From Sternotherus odoratus (Eukaryota; Chordata; Testudines; Kinosternidae): a DNA stretch of 64,000 nt. Made by a program: the position numbers and the translations under genes. Within the stretch, counting starts at the first letter, position 1; every line of letters starts with the position of its first letter. The notes beneath the pieces are model-generated. The model searched no databases and was not told the origin of the DNA. It was given only the letters and a program-made list of their open reading frames with translations. The stretch lies in assembly GCA_032164245.1 (NCBI GenBank), contig JAVMKO010000007.1:3472001-3536000 (forward strand), read 5' to 3'. Of the stretch, positions 21,887 to 33,872 are shown one piece after another.

Positions 21887-22431
21887 TTTAGAGTGTGCAG
21901 ATTCTGAGTGTGTTGTCTGGGCCAAAAAATCCATTAAGTAGGCTGGCATTGGCTCATGCACCAGGTGTGTGACACCTGAAAGCCTGCATGGAGAAGTCAC
22001 TGAGCGGTGTGCCGCTATAGGACACTGATATTTCCAATTGATTCAGAAATAACCAGGAGTTTGCACAGCTGTCTGAAGAATGGTTGTGAATGGGCAGGGC
22101 TTCCATTCACTCCACAACGTGCAGTCTGAGTCTAGCTTTCGGCATTGGCATCATAAATAAATTAACCCCACACATGTATCATTACAGTGCTGTCTGTTTG
22201 GCACGTAAACCCCTTTGTGAATGACTCCGTGATCGGTTTATATCGCAGCTCAACTACTTACCATTAGCCAGTCACAAATTTTGAAAGTCATTCTTCTGCT
22301 ACTAGGGGAGTTTTGGTGTTGGAGATAAACAGCTGTTGCTTACAACTGTGATTAATTGGCATATAGACTTCTCCAGTAACTACAACCTCTCCCGTGCAGA
22401 ACGAATGTATCTGAGAGCCTTGGGGTGTGTC
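21887..22431. other. Unassigned stretch
   Basis: Nothing recognised. Confidence 0.5.
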
Positions 22432-22770
22432 TACCCTGCAGTTAAACCTTCACGGCTGGCCTGTGTCACCTGACTCAGGCTGAAGAGCTATAAAATAGCA
22501 GTGTAGACACCCAGCCCCTGGGACCTTCCTCCCTTACTGGGTCTCAGAGTCTGGGATCCAGGTAGGGATGCCAACTTTGGTTGGATGTATTCCTGGAGAT
22601 TTCATCAGATGAGAGACTCCAGGACAATGCTGGAGGCTCAGCACCCCTAGCTACAGCCCATGCCCAAACGTCTACACTGTAGTTTTATAGTCCTGTAGTC
22701 CAAGCTCCAGGAGCTCAAGTCAGCTGACATGGGCCAGCTGCGGGTGTTTAACTTCAGTGTAGACATACTC
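22432..22770. mobile_element. Foldback MITE with an inner insertion
   Basis: The outer parts are inverted: GTGTGTCTACCCTGCAGTTAAAC at left against GTTTAACTTCAGTGTAGACATAC at right, and GGCTGGCCTGTGTCACCTGA against TCAGCTGACATGGGCCAGCT. Between them lies a different piece at about 22560-22650 (GATGCCAACTTTGGTTGG ... GACTCCAGGACAATGCTGGAGG). Superfamily is probably Harbinger-like by its CTACA ends. There is no coding. Confidence 0.68.
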
Positions 22771-23446
22771 TTAGAATACAATCTCTGCACAACATATCCA
22801 TAACTAGAGAGCCAAATTCGTCCTTTTCTTCACAGCATGGCTTCCCCTGACCTCAGTGAAAGCTGCAAACTTTGGTCCTGCATTGGGTACGTTCTGTCAT
22901 CTTTAAGGCTCCAGTATAGGAAAGCACTTAAGCACATGCTTAACTTTAAGCACGTGACTAGTTCTGCCAACTACTCCATTGACTAAAATTAAGGATGTGC
23001 TTTGTTGAATTGGGACCAAATTCCTATCCACTATAAAATGTGCAGTAACTGTTCATGTTCCCCTTTGAGCCCAGTATATTTTAAGGGTAGAAATGTCTAG
23101 TCGGTTAAATTGAATACTGCGCGTATACAAATAAAATTGAGGAATGTCATAGGTTGCAATGCTCGAAAAAGAGGAAAAGCTTCCTTTGCAGAATGGCTGA
23201 CAGAGTTTTGTAAGGTGGGCAGGGGAGATGAAAAATAAAATCTCCCCGAGAGCAGCCAGTAGCAGGAAAAATCAGGGGGCTTATTTGGCTTGATTCTTAT
23301 CGTGAGGAGCAAACTCGACCTTTAAAATCCAAATTCGGTAAAGCATTAAAGTACATGCCCAGGTGTTTTTTGCTGAATAGGAATGGACTGCTGCATTGGG
23401 GCCTATGCAAGGAACCCCTAGAAACCATGTCACTACGACAGCCACC
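22771..23446. other. Unassigned stretch
   Basis: No gene or repeat with edges. The 93-aa reverse frame at 23578-23297 has no motif. Confidence 0.5.
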
Positions 23447-23596
23447 AATGTTCCCTCTAATTTTTGGCAGGCCGTGTGCACAAAAATTGTCCGCTGTGAA
23501 ACTTTTTGTGCTTCTGTGCAAATTTTTGTGCGTGTGGCATTTCACCGTGTGTGCAGGGTTTAGGATCTGTTTGCGCACAGCTTAGAGGGCGCAGTG
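23447..23596. repeat. Probable small MITE with GTTCCCTCTAA ends
   Basis: Starts TGTTCCCTCTAATTTTTGGC and ends GCGCACAGCTTAGAGGGCG, an imperfect inverted pair. GTGTGCACAAAAATT recurs inside as TGTGCAAATTTTTGTGCGTG. Target duplication not found. Confidence 0.5.
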
Positions 23597-26500
23597 GCAG
23601 CCACCCTACTGATGTTTCTGGTGTCACATATCAGTACAATCAATCGGCTGTTTGGATGAGTTCTTGCTGGAGGGTATCATGTAAATTGTTTCCTCCCATA
23701 CTGGGGAGCTGTGCAGTTCTACCGGTATAATTTGTACCCGTCTGTCAATGGATTAGAGAAGCGGTGCTGGAGGAAGGGATTCGAACAACAGCACCTAGCC
23801 CGGGGGCTGGAGGAGGGGATGGTTCGGCTTCAGACGTACACTGCCAGGCACTTTTTTCTAGGCATCTGCAGGGATGGGTGCAAATGTTACTTCATCATTT
23901 GCGCCTGTGGTTTTGTTTTAGACAACTGCGTCCTCTCAACCACACTGCTGTCCCTGAGGTGAGCTATGCAAAGCCAGTCATCTATATGTGCAGTTATCTC
24001 CTTTCATTCGTTCTAATGTTAGTTGATTAAACCCCGTTTTTCAACTCTGTCTTGTCTGGATTTTACGTGGCTGAAAATGGAGTTCAGAACAATTTTTTGC
24101 TGTGTAGCTGATTTTTTTAAATAGCTCTGTTAGTTGCAGCAGTATTGTATTAACCATTAAATGATTATGAAATATTACAAACTTCTTTAAGTTTTTCCTT
24201 GGATACTTTTTCTCAGTAGACAGACCAGATGCAAAATGCTGTATGTTGGATATGGTTATACCCTGAGACACAAAAATGGTGCTCTGGAAACAAAGATGAC
24301 TTGCAAAATGTGCTCAGAATAGGAAGCACAATTTAGATTCTAAGTCTTGTGAAAATGCATATCCAATTGGCATTGCATGGCCTGCCAAATGTGGTGGCTA
24401 ATAGAGTGCACCAAATCCAGAAAACCTTTGACAGATGTTGCTATAAGAATTGTGATGCCTCATTGCTGAAAGACAAGAAGTAATGGAGGAATAGTCTGCT
24501 GAGCAGCCCCGGGTAATGTAACTCTCATACACGTTGTCAAATATCACAGCCCACATCCAAATACTTAATAAACCAGCTCTCTTTCGTTTTCTATGCCGCA
24601 GAGTACTGTATTTTTTTATTTATCCGCCTGCCAACCCTTGAACGGAGCAGAAGGTATGCTCTAGAACTGCCTGCGGCAAAGCTGTCCACGCTAGTGCAAT
24701 GGGACATCAGACAGAATCTGTTTTTTCTATTTATTTTACAATTCATGTTACCTCTCTGGGTGTGGGTTGCACCTTTCTGTAGCGCATTGAGGATTGCGTT
24801 GGAAATTACAAGCTGTCACTTTGAGTGGAGGGGGTTCCTGGCCCCGTTTGCAGGTAAGGGGGCTCGCTAGGGAAGTGTACAATCTGGGCCTTAAGCACTC
24901 AGTTCGGCAGACAGGCAACCTGGAATAAGTTGGAGGAGAATTGTGCCTCTCTGATTTAGGGAGCAGCCTGCTTTGTCTCTCTGTTTTGGGTTTCTTTTGT
25001 GTTATTCTGAATCCTAAGAAATAAAGTAGTCAGAGTATTTCTGTTTTTATCTAACTTTTATCGAACTGTGTGTGTGCCATGTGTTGCCTGATCATTTTGA
25101 TTGGTTAATAACAATTGTATCGACTGCCAATTTATACTAATTTTAAAAGCTGGAGGTATTAGGGTCCTTGTCCCATAATCAGGCTCCACAGACTAACAAA
25201 TTCAATATCCTATAGGTGCCCTGGGCTGTCTGGCAAAGACAGTCACTCTGAGGACAAAGCCAAGCCTTAGCCACTATTATGAACACAATTAATAAACACA
25301 AGACAACTCCAAACCACATACACGAGAACAGTAATACAGTATTAGGGATATCTTTGTCGTCCTCCTCTGCATAGACTGATATATTTACTCACATCCTTCC
25401 TCGGGGACCTGGTGGTGAGAGACATGCCTGTTCCTGGCATGCCAAATGAGTCTGATGGTCCAGAACTCCAACCCCCAAAGGTTGGTGGTAGATAACAATG
25501 AAGAGCTGACAGGTTAATGATGGAAAGCCATTCCACGCCGCATGGTAGCTCGGCCTATGATAGCGCCTGGGCACTCTCATGCGTAATTCAGAGGCCCAGC
25601 CTTCCATGTGCAAATCTAGTTTCCTCTCCCTCATAGTATTGTGGTGCACTTATCCTATAGGTGAACACATTAGTGCCTGTCTGCTCATTATCATTTACAT
25701 CACCTGTTGCTAAAACAACTTTATGGTTAAACCTCTATCAGTGATTCTATCATAAACTATCCAAGCCCAGTATCAGTTCAGCATCCCTGTGGTTACATAC
25801 CAACTCCCTTTCTCGAGCAAGCTATTCCCAGTTCCCCAAAATCTAGGGTATCTGTCGAGCCATTTTACTTATGTTAAGGGTGATAGACCTACTTGACTTA
25901 CGCTATCATGAATAAGCCAATGCCTTACAGGATACTGGCCTTGAGGTTCCTTGCGTTAACGCTGAATAGAATTAAAGGCTGAGCTAGCTCTATGGGTACA
26001 CATGAAACATAACACTTCCCAGGTGTATACCAGGGTACTGATTAGCTCATCTGATCCACGCACAGTTGGCAAAGAGCAAAGAGAAATCAAGTTAAGTGAC
26101 CTTTCGTTCCCATTCTGTTCCTCAAAGGCTCTCAGGTTTTGGATATGGGGGGATTGTGGGGAAGAGAGGCTCATACCAAAACAATTAGACAAAAATTAAT
26201 ATTAGCGGCTTTGTTATCTTGCTAATTAAGGGGATTTTTAAGCAACTGAAATGTATTTAACACATTTTAAGGGCTGTTCAAGTATGGAGGCCGGTATAAA
26301 TTCCATGGAGCAGGTGGCACTTGTCTTGGAGGTAGGGAGAACAGGGACAGAAGTCATGACTACTTCAAGCCGTGCTGTGCTTAAGAGTCCAAGGCTCTTT
26401 AGAAAGGTTAGTTTCCTCAACAGAGAACTTGTTAAGAATCTCTCATTTCAATGAAACTGGAATCTCTGCAAGCTAAGGTGAAGTTGTGATGTCTCTTTAA

Positions 26501-26856
26501 GAAGTTCCCTACCCAAAAAGCCTGGGAGAAGAGCAGCAGTATGGGCCGGAGTCTAGTGTGGGTACTGGCTTATTATTTGGGGATCATTGAGGGGGTGGGA
26601 TGAGGCTCTCCTTCATTTCCTGTATCCAAAGGAGAGGGCTGCCTGCACATTGGGAAGAGGATTGCAGCTTGGACTTTCCCTTACCCTACAAGGAGAGGAT
26701 ATTCCTACGCTAGCCGGAGGGTGCAATTAATCTTCCCTACCAGCTCAGGAGGAAGTTGAAGCATAGGTAGGTAGAGAAACTGAGGTAGCAGCTGCCTCTC
26801 ACCACAGGATGAGGCGAGAGCTTCAGGACCAGGAGGAACTATTCAGTGCTGCCTTA
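23597..26856. other. Long unassigned stretch
   Basis: No coding exon, tandem array or bounded transposon seen in 3.2 kb. 24080-24200 is AT-rich. Around 25150-25990 the sequence has a dense, non-repetitive feel that could be the interior of an old retroelement in reverse, but there is no peptide motif, edge or second copy to support that. Frames here are all under 95 codons. Confidence 0.4.
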
Positions 26857-27517
26857 GGGCTTGGTTAGACTGGCAATTTAAAGCGTTAAAAAGCCTCCAG
26901 GAATGCTATAAAGCTCCCCCCGAACACACTGGCAAGGCACATTTTGTGCTAAAAGTCTGATGTTATTGCGCTATTTGTAAACCACCTTTTCCAAAGGAAT
27001 AAAAGCTTTTGCGTATTCCCTGTAGCGTTTAATGGCAAGTCTAATCAGTCATTGCGCTATAAGGGATCTCTGGCATGCCTCAGAGCCATTTAAGGCAATT
27101 AACAAGCCATTTAAAGCATTTGACGTCTGTGTTGTTTTGCAAAGGGAATTAGGAATGCGGAAGTTCCTTTACAGAACTCCGCTCTTAACTCAAGCAATTA
27201 AGCAGTGAAACTGCTTACCAATGGAGCTGTGTTGAGTGAAATTCAGAGCCTGCTACTTCTCCGTAGAGAGAAATCAGTGACAGCATGAAATTCTCTCCCT
27301 GCGTACACGTTCCCCATTCCCCCTCACCCCCCTCCTTTGGAAAGCATGTTGCACCCAGCTGAATGCTGGGATAGCTGCCCATAATGCACCACTCCCTGTG
27401 CCGCGACAGCTGCAGCAAATGTGGCCACGACAGACATCCTATAGCGCTATGGTTATAGCGCATCCCATATAGCGCAATAGGTAAACGCGCTATAATCCTT
27501 GTAGTGTAACCTTTGCC
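26857..27517. mobile_element. PIF/Harbinger-type MITE, 661 bp, copy 2 (inverted)
   Basis: Starts GGGCTTGGTTAGACTGGC and ends CTTGTAGTGTAACCTTTGCC. Flanks are TTA on both sides (26854-26856, 27518-27520), a perfect 3-bp duplication. Interior text such as GGGATAGCTGCCCATAATGC is the reverse complement of copy 1 at 4149-4809. Both copies are exactly 661 bp. No transposase. Confidence 0.9.
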
Positions 27518-27520
27518 TTA

Positions 27521-28084
27521 GTGAGAAACATTGGGTTTTCCGAGGATCCTCCAAAGATGAGGAGGGCTAGAAGGAACAAAGTCAGTCATAACCTAAGAGG
27601 GAATACACTGAGGTGCTAGCACAGGAGGGCTCTGGGTGGAAAGGGCAGACGAAATGGGAGACAACAAAAGAGGAGGCACTGTGACACCATGGTGACTGAA
27701 TGAATCTATGTATGAATCCATATGTAGATTGAATTTGTGGAAAAGACCCTGTTGGATGAGGAGGACTTACAGACTCTTTGAAGAGTGAAGAAAGTTGTTC
27801 AGGGAATCTTCCAGACCCGTATTAATCTCTTGATCTGAGAGAACAGCGAATGGTGCCAACTGTGGACTTTTGACATGTCAGGTTACTGCAGGCCTCCTTT
27901 CCCCTTTGTCACTTGTGTTTCCTTGCCTGAAGCAGTTTCCTAGTACATCTTATACATCTAAATAAGAGTAAAATCTTTCCTGAAGTTTATTTCTCTCTCC
28001 TCTTCCTTAAACAGTAAATTGATTAAATGCAACTATATTTGAGTCTGGTCCTGGAATTTGAGGCTGACATGCCTCTCTGTCTCT
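27521..28084. other. Unassigned stretch
   Basis: No gene or repeat recognised. Confidence 0.5.
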
Positions 28085-28600
28085 GGGAATGAAAACTCAT
28101 AGCTTTTAAGGCCTAAAGGTACCATTGTGATCATCAAGTCTCACCTCCTGCATCAGGCAGGCTACAGAATTTCACCCAGGAATTCCTGCGGGGGAGGGTT
28201 TCGTCTTCTGCGCTCAGAAGTGTACATCGTTTCAGAGAAGCAGATCTGTTAGAAAGACGTCCAATCTCGATTTAAAGATGCCACATATTTACTACAGCCT
28301 CGCAAATCGTTTTTAACAATTACTCTCACGGGTGCATTTTATTTCCAATTTGAATGCCTCTTACTTCAACTTCCACCCATTGATTTTTGTTATGGTTTTG
28401 TCTGCAAGAGCCCCTTAATATCAGAGACCATCTCCCTGCGTGGGTACATCCAGACTGTTGTCGAGTTGCCTCTTATCCTTTCTCTGCAACAAGCTAAATA
28501 GGTGGAGCCCCTGCATTCTCTCCATTGGAAGATGTGTTTTCCAGACCTCCGATCATTTTAATAGCACAAAAGACCATTCTGGCAGCTGGGGAGCTGCAAA
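28085..28600 (-). mobile_element. Old CR1 fragment
   Basis: Diverged reverse-strand CR1. The order is GGCCTAAAGGTACCATTGTG, ATCATCAAGTCTCACCTCCT, ACAGAATTTCACCCAGGAAT, GAAAGACGTCCAATCTCGAT, TTGATTTTTGTTATGGTTTT, CAACAAGCTAAATAGGTGGA, then GATCATTTTAATAGCAC. This is the usual reverse reading of the 3' UTR followed by the ORF2 end. Too decayed to translate. Confidence 0.75.
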
Positions 28601-29584
28601 ATCTTGTTTCTCTGAGCACGCCCCTAGGGTGTAGGCAATTGTCGCTATACCTCTGGGAGTTTCACTGGCTTTATGGAGTGTTTGTGTCACTGGAGTGCTG
28701 CAGGATGGCCAGATCACAATGGAAACTCAGGCCCCAGGAGTTCACGTGGACTACAAATCATCTGAGAACTCTAGGCATACCCGTGAGACAGCTCGGCCAA
28801 CTGGTTTAAAATGAGTATGCTCTTTGGTTAAAGAAAAAGGTTTGGGTCTTGAAATAGTTGATTATAAAATATTCAGAAGTAATAATATAGTTAAAGCTTT
28901 GGTGCACAGAGAGCCCTTTTTCATTTAGTTAAATGCACCTGGAATTTGAGTGATACTTTATCTTTCAGCAGTATGAGGGGGAAATGCCACCATCCCTTAG
29001 TCATTCAGAGTGCAAGCAGCACCGAGCATATTCCAAGTAGTTTGGAGCCTGGTGTGGAGAGCCTGACTTTACCAAGACATAGGTCCAAGGTGTGTATTTC
29101 TCCCGTTAATTGGCCGAGCCCCTCACAGTCATTCCTTGTGATGGAATTTCGAAAGGGAGGGTCGGCACACAGCTGCATTCCCTGAACTACCTTTTTGTTC
29201 TCCTTCCTTTAAGACAAGTGATGGGAACCACTTCTACAAGCAGGATCCCTCCTGATGGTTGAATTCCATTGCTGCACTGGGGCCCCGTTCTGACACACAG
29301 CAGCTGTAGAGAAGGCCTGTGGCCTTCCCCAGGAATACTCACAGTGGACGGAGACATAATGCCAGATGCAGAGCCAGCTCTGTCCTGCTTCCCCAATATC
29401 CCCAGATGCCATGGGCATTCCACTGTGGGTCAGGAGTGTGCTGAAGGAGGCAGAGGTATAGCCGTGGCAGAGTTTTCCAGGGGTGATTCCTGTGCCCATC
29501 TAAAGCCCCACAGGTTCCCTTGCAGCAGGGCTACATGTAATTTATGGCAACAAGCTTCCCCTTTCTGTTCATGAGCTGGCAAAG
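28601..29584. other. Unassigned stretch
   Basis: No gene or repeat recognised. The 101-aa frame at 29269-29574 shows no motif and has overlapping antisense frames. Confidence 0.5.
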
Positions 29585-30705
29585 GGAGCTGTCTGCATGG
29601 TGACTGAGAGTGTGGAGTCCTAGATTCTATTCCTGGCTTTGACATACTATATGACATGAGTCAAGGGACTTAGGCTTTCTAGAAACTCAAAGGTAGTGTC
29701 CCAAGTTACACCGATTTCAGAGGACGGTAGGAGCCTGAATACCGTTGAGAATCTGGGCTCCTGTGCCTCAGGGTAGGCAGCTGTAAAATGGATACATCAG
29801 GGATGGGCAAATTACGGCCCGCAGGCCACATCCGGCCCACGGGCCCGTCCTGCCCAGCCCTTGAGCTCCCGGCTGGGGAGGCAAACCCGAGCCCCTCCCC
29901 TATTGTCCCCCCGGCCCTGCAGCCTCAGCTCGCCGTGCTGCCAGCACTCTGGGAAGCTCAGGACTGGCGCACACCCCACTCCACCCCCAAGGGCGGAGCT
30001 GCACTGTGGGGGCAGGAGAGAGTAAGAAAGGAGGCTCACATTTGGCCTCAGGGGAGCAGGCAGTAGGTGCAGGTGGCGGGAACACAGCAGACGTGGGCGG
30101 AGGACTGAGGAGGAGCACTGGGCGGCCACACAGCCAGCTGGAGAGAAGCATCGCTTTGAAGGGGAAACCACCGCTTCTCTCCAGCTGCGCGGCTGCCCCA
30201 TCTCCTCCTGAGTCCTCCGCCCATGGTCGGGGGCCACATTCTGAAAGGGGCTTTAGAGGAGGGTTGGAATAGAGAAGCGGGGGTGGGGGTGTTTGGATAG
30301 GGGTGGGAGTCCCAGGGGACCTGACAGGAGACGGGGGTATGGATAGGGGTAGGGGGGAAGTCAGGGGACAGGGAGCAGGTGGGGGGGTTGAATAGGGGGT
30401 GAGGTCTCAGGAGGGAGTGATCAGGGGACACAGATGGGGGGATGGATGGGTTGGAGGTTCTGAGGGGGCAGAAAGTGGGAGGGGCAGATAGGGGTGGGGG
30501 CCAGGCTGTTTGGGGAGGCACAGCCTTCCCTACCTGGCCCTCCATACAATTTCCCAACACCTATGCAGCCCTCGAGCCAAAAATTTTGTCCACCCCTGGG
30601 ATATATAATTCTTTCCGCCCCGTCTGGACATTGAAGAGCTTAGGTAATTAACATTTGTGAAGTGTTCTGACGGTCTCTTTTGAGAGCCATTATCAAGTAC
30701 TACTG
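29585..30705 (+). repeat. MIR split by a hAT MITE
   Basis: The MIR parts are 29585-29797 (head with GGAGTCCTAGATTCTATTCC, then CTGTGCCTCAGGGTAGGCAG and TGTAAAATGGATACAT) and 30599-30705 (TTAGGTAATTAACATTTGTG, AAGTGTTCTGACGGTC). Joined without the insert they give the normal MIR order in which TGTAAAATGG is followed by the TTAATTAA-like block and the AAGTGCTTTGA-like end. Confidence 0.8.
29798..30598. mobile_element. hAT MITE, 801 bp, inserted in MIR
   Basis: Starts CAGGGATGGGCAAATTACGG and ends AAAATTTTGTCCACCCCTG. The 8-bp duplication is GGATACAT (29790-29797) / GGATATAT (30599-30606), one mismatch. It is the opposite orientation to 1832-2404: the two share GGCCACATCCGGCCCACGGG at one end and GGGGAGGCACAGCCTTCCCT at the other. 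The 170-aa reverse frame inside is proline/serine-rich composition. Confidence 0.9.
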
Positions 30706-31165
30706 AAAAAAATCTGCAAACTCAGATTAGCACAACATTGATGTAGGTGAGAGAGAACGACACTTGCTATACTTTGGGATAGTCTGGTGTTATTTCAAGC
30801 TCTGTTATCCTCTCTGTCCCTTGTGGATTTCTGTGCTATTTTTAAATTGCTAATGCCAACTAAAAATATAAGTCTGATTTTCAGGCTTGGTACAATAGCG
30901 CTAATCCATGCTTCATCCTCAGCATATCTAACCAGGTTAAGCACTCTTTGTTGGTAGATGAGTGTATTTAAGAAAATTCCAACACAGTAGGAAGTTGCTA
31001 TGAAAACACCTGTGTTGTGTAGACTAAAGCTGGTTGGCCATTTTTGTTGAAAAAAAATTTTCATCGGAAAATGCAGATTCATCTACATTTTCAAAGAAAT
31101 GTATAATTTTTATGAGACTTTCATCAGGAACGTTTCTCGGGTGCAGGATATGTGGGGATGAAGAG

Positions 31166-31168
<3 letters not shown>
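30706..31168. other. Unassigned stretch
   Basis: Nothing certain. AGCTGGTTGGCCATTTTTGT with AAAAAAAATTTTCATCGG near 31028-31075 resembles the edge of the AT-rich repeat at 62640-62960. Confidence 0.4.

Positions 31169-31196
<28 letters not shown>
31169..31196 (+). repeat. (GA)n microsatellite
   Basis: About 14 pure GA dinucleotides, ending in ACCCCC. It produces the low-complexity ERERERE / SLSLSLS frames on the two strands. Confidence 0.97.
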
Positions 31197-31658
31197 CCCC
31201 CTGTGACTGGAGTCCCGGAGGGGCCATCTGAGGTCACTCAATTAGGGTGAACCCCCCAAAATGGGGCAGACAATTCCCAAAGCTGGTGAATATTTTCAAT
31301 ACTCAGATTTACCAACCCAGCACAAAATAGCTTCTTAATTACCTCACTGGTTGCACAGAAGCCAACAACACAGTTCCCTTAAAGTAACCCAGCCTTAGGC
31401 CTCCACCCAGATGCCCATGTCAAGAATGATGAAGATTACTGAAAATCTTATTTCATCATATAAAAGAAAAGGGTCTACCAATCCCAAAGGATCGGACACA
31501 TTACCTCCCCGGTTAACGAATACTCCAGATCTCTCCCAAATACACGCTCACAGCCAGTTCTTATTAACTAAATTCAAATTTATTTAAAAAAGAAAAGAGA
31601 GAAAGTATGGTTAAAAGATACATGCAGACATGAGTTAAATTCCATGAGTTCAGATTCA
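31197..31658. other. Unassigned stretch flanking a Penelope dimer
   Basis: A continuous block (31200-31658, resuming 31967-32430) with AATTCAAATTTATTTAAAAA near 31570 may be an old LTR-element interior in reverse. I see no protein motif or edges to prove this. Confidence 0.3.
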
Positions 31659-31668
31659 TAGCAGAGAT

Positions 31669-31956
31669 GGGTTTCAGAGGAGTAGCCGTGTTAGTCTGTA
31701 TGAGCAAAAACAACCAGGAGTCCTTGTGGCACCTTAGAGACTAACAGATTTATTTGGGCATCAGCTTTCGTGGGCTAAAACCAACTTCATCAGATGCATG
31801 GAGTGGAAAATACAGTAGAGAGGTATAAATACACAGCATTTATTAAAAGATGGGAGTTGCCTTAGCAAGGGGGGGGGGTAATTTGGGCTAATGCCCAAAT
31901 AAATTATGCCCAAATAAATCTGTTAGTCTCTGAGGTGCCACAAGGACTCCTCGTTG
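31669..31956. mobile_element. Second inverted Penelope terminal dimer
   Basis: The left part (31669 to about 31868) is a minus-strand Penelope end starting GGGTTTCAGAGGAGTAGCCG. The right part (about 31880-31956) is a plus-strand piece ending TGCCACAAGGACTCCTCGTT. The arms are complementary over the GTTAGTCTCT block. Flanks TAGCAGAGAT (31659-31668) and TAGCACAGAT (31957-31966) form a 10-bp duplication with one mismatch. The right part contains a short direct repeat of ATGCCCAAATAAAT. It is a different subfamily from 14958 (AGGACTCCTGGTTG instead of AGGACTCTTTGTTAC). Confidence 0.85.
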
Positions 31957-31966
31957 TAGCACAGAT

Positions 31967-33572
31967 AGTGAGCTTTGTTGTTGTAAACAGATCTTTCAGA
32001 AACAGTTCATAGGTTATAGTCCTGTGTTTAGATTTCTGGGTAGTCCATCTAGAACTGGGATCTCAGTCCTTGTGGCTTAGGCTTCCCCTGCATGAAACCT
32101 CAGGCAGATCTGAGATAAAAAGGACTGGGGCCCAAGGATCCTTTATACAATTTTAAGGCTTCTTTGACAAGTACAATAGGGTGATTAGGGTGACTTTGAA
32201 GTAGGTCCATCATGGGGATTTAGCTATACAAATTAACATAACGCAATTGCCTCAATCATTGACAGATGATTTGCTATACATTTCAAAGAGAGATGACTAC
32301 AGCGATATCCCTTTTTACAGTTCATTTAAATGCTAGGATGTCCTTTTGATCTCTGAATTAACAGAATACATAATAGGGACTGTTGAGTGCATTGTTGACC
32401 ACTACCCATATATATATGTAAATACATAAAAACACAAATATTATCTCCCCATCTGTTTTAAGTGTTGAATTTGAGTAATTTATCCTGCAGGATGTTTAAC
32501 CCTTTCTGGACTTGCTTCACCCCACCTCATCCTCCGCCCACCACAGCTAGTAGCCTGGTGATTATAGCCACACACACCAAATTGTAGGATTTGTGCCTAA
32601 AGCACAACTCTGATGTCACCCCTTCTTGTTACTAGGTTTAGTTTAGTTTAGGTTTAGTTACTGTTCTGCGTTCCTCACTGGGTTGTGTGTTGGATGCCAC
32701 ACAGTTAATACAAAGACCTACCTGTTTTGAGAAGCAGAGTGAGATACTGAAATTTGCACTTTTGTTACTTTGGTGGAAATGAAATAATTCTACCCAGTGG
32801 TTGTTCCCAGTGTATATCTGGTGACAAAACACAGACTCTACAGTGCTGCTGTGAAATTAATAAAACTGTCCAAATATGTTAAAATGTGCAAAAAAAGCTG
32901 GTGTCTTTGCAGCCGCTTGTGTATGATTTCCCTTTGTTTTCAGGTGAAACCTAATCTGAGGCATGGTAAAAAAGAGTCAGTGATTAAAATAGGGTTTTGT
33001 CTTTGATCTGATCTATAAATAATTTAGCTTGAATGATCTTTTCTGTTATTGGTACTTAATGATGAAAGCTTTGCTGATTACATGTACAAGTAAAGGCAAC
33101 AGCAACATTGTGTGGTGAATCAATAAGGATGAGAAAGGATTTTTAAAAATAGCACATTAGTTGCCAAAATGTGAGGTCCTAAAGTTTAGCCATCTCTGAT
33201 TGTGCTGTCTAATAGCAAGGAAAGAAAATATAACTATTAACATGCAGAAAATTACAAAATAATCCAGTGCAAGTTTCCAACTCCAGATCTTACTGCAGTT
33301 TTAAATTTTTTAATTCAACTGATATGGGACTGTAACAGATGTGATCTGATGAGATGTTCCCAGTGTTAGAGGCAGATGGAATAAATTGGCTATCAGGATA
33401 CGTATAGGAAGACTGAGAGAGCGCATTGAATTTCAATTATACAGTTAAAGCAAAGGGCATTTTGAAAGAAGAGTTTTTCATTAAAGTGTTGAGGAGAACT
33501 TCTCCGCAGGAGCAGCGCACAGAGATTGAACAAAAAGGGAGGGTATAGATTGCCTCACCAAAAGCAACAAGC
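31967..33572. other. Unassigned stretch
   Basis: No coding exon. 32400-32450 holds TATATATATG and A-rich text, and 32635-32660 a TTTAGTTTAGTTTAGGTTTAG patch of three units. Otherwise nothing recognised. Confidence 0.5.
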
Positions 33573-33575
33573 TTA

Positions 33576-33869
33576 GACCTGGTCTACAATGGGGTGGGGG
33601 TCGACCTAAGAGACGCAACTTCAGCTATGTGACTAGTATAGCTGAAGTCTGTGTATCTTAGGGTGACTTAACTACCGTCCACACGGTGGCAAGTTGACCG
33701 CTGCCACTCCCCTGCTGACGCTGCTTCCGCCTCTTGCGGAGGTGGAGTTCCGGAGTTGATGGGGAGCGCATTCGGGGATTGATTTATCTCGTCTACGCTA
33801 GACGCGGCAAACCTATCCCCGATAGATTGATCACTGCCTGCTGATCCGGTAGGTAGTGTAGACGTACCC
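33576..33869. mobile_element. PIF/Harbinger-type MITE, complete, 294 bp
   Basis: Left GACCTGGTCTACAATGG, right GTAGTGTAGACGTACCC as inverted partner. A perfect TTA duplication lies at 33573-33575 and 33870-33872. The interior has a small palindrome CAGCTATGTGACTAGTATAGCTG and ATTGATTTATCTCGTCTACG. It defines the missing right end of the fragment at 9185. Confidence 0.88.
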
Positions 33870-33872
33870 TTA

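Noticed and set aside
25150..25990. Old endogenous retrovirus interior
   Set aside because: General resemblance only. No peptide motif, primer site, LTR pair or duplication could be shown.
30048..30560. 170-codon reverse frame
   Set aside because: Lies within the 801-bp hAT MITE and is compositional (proline/serine-rich).
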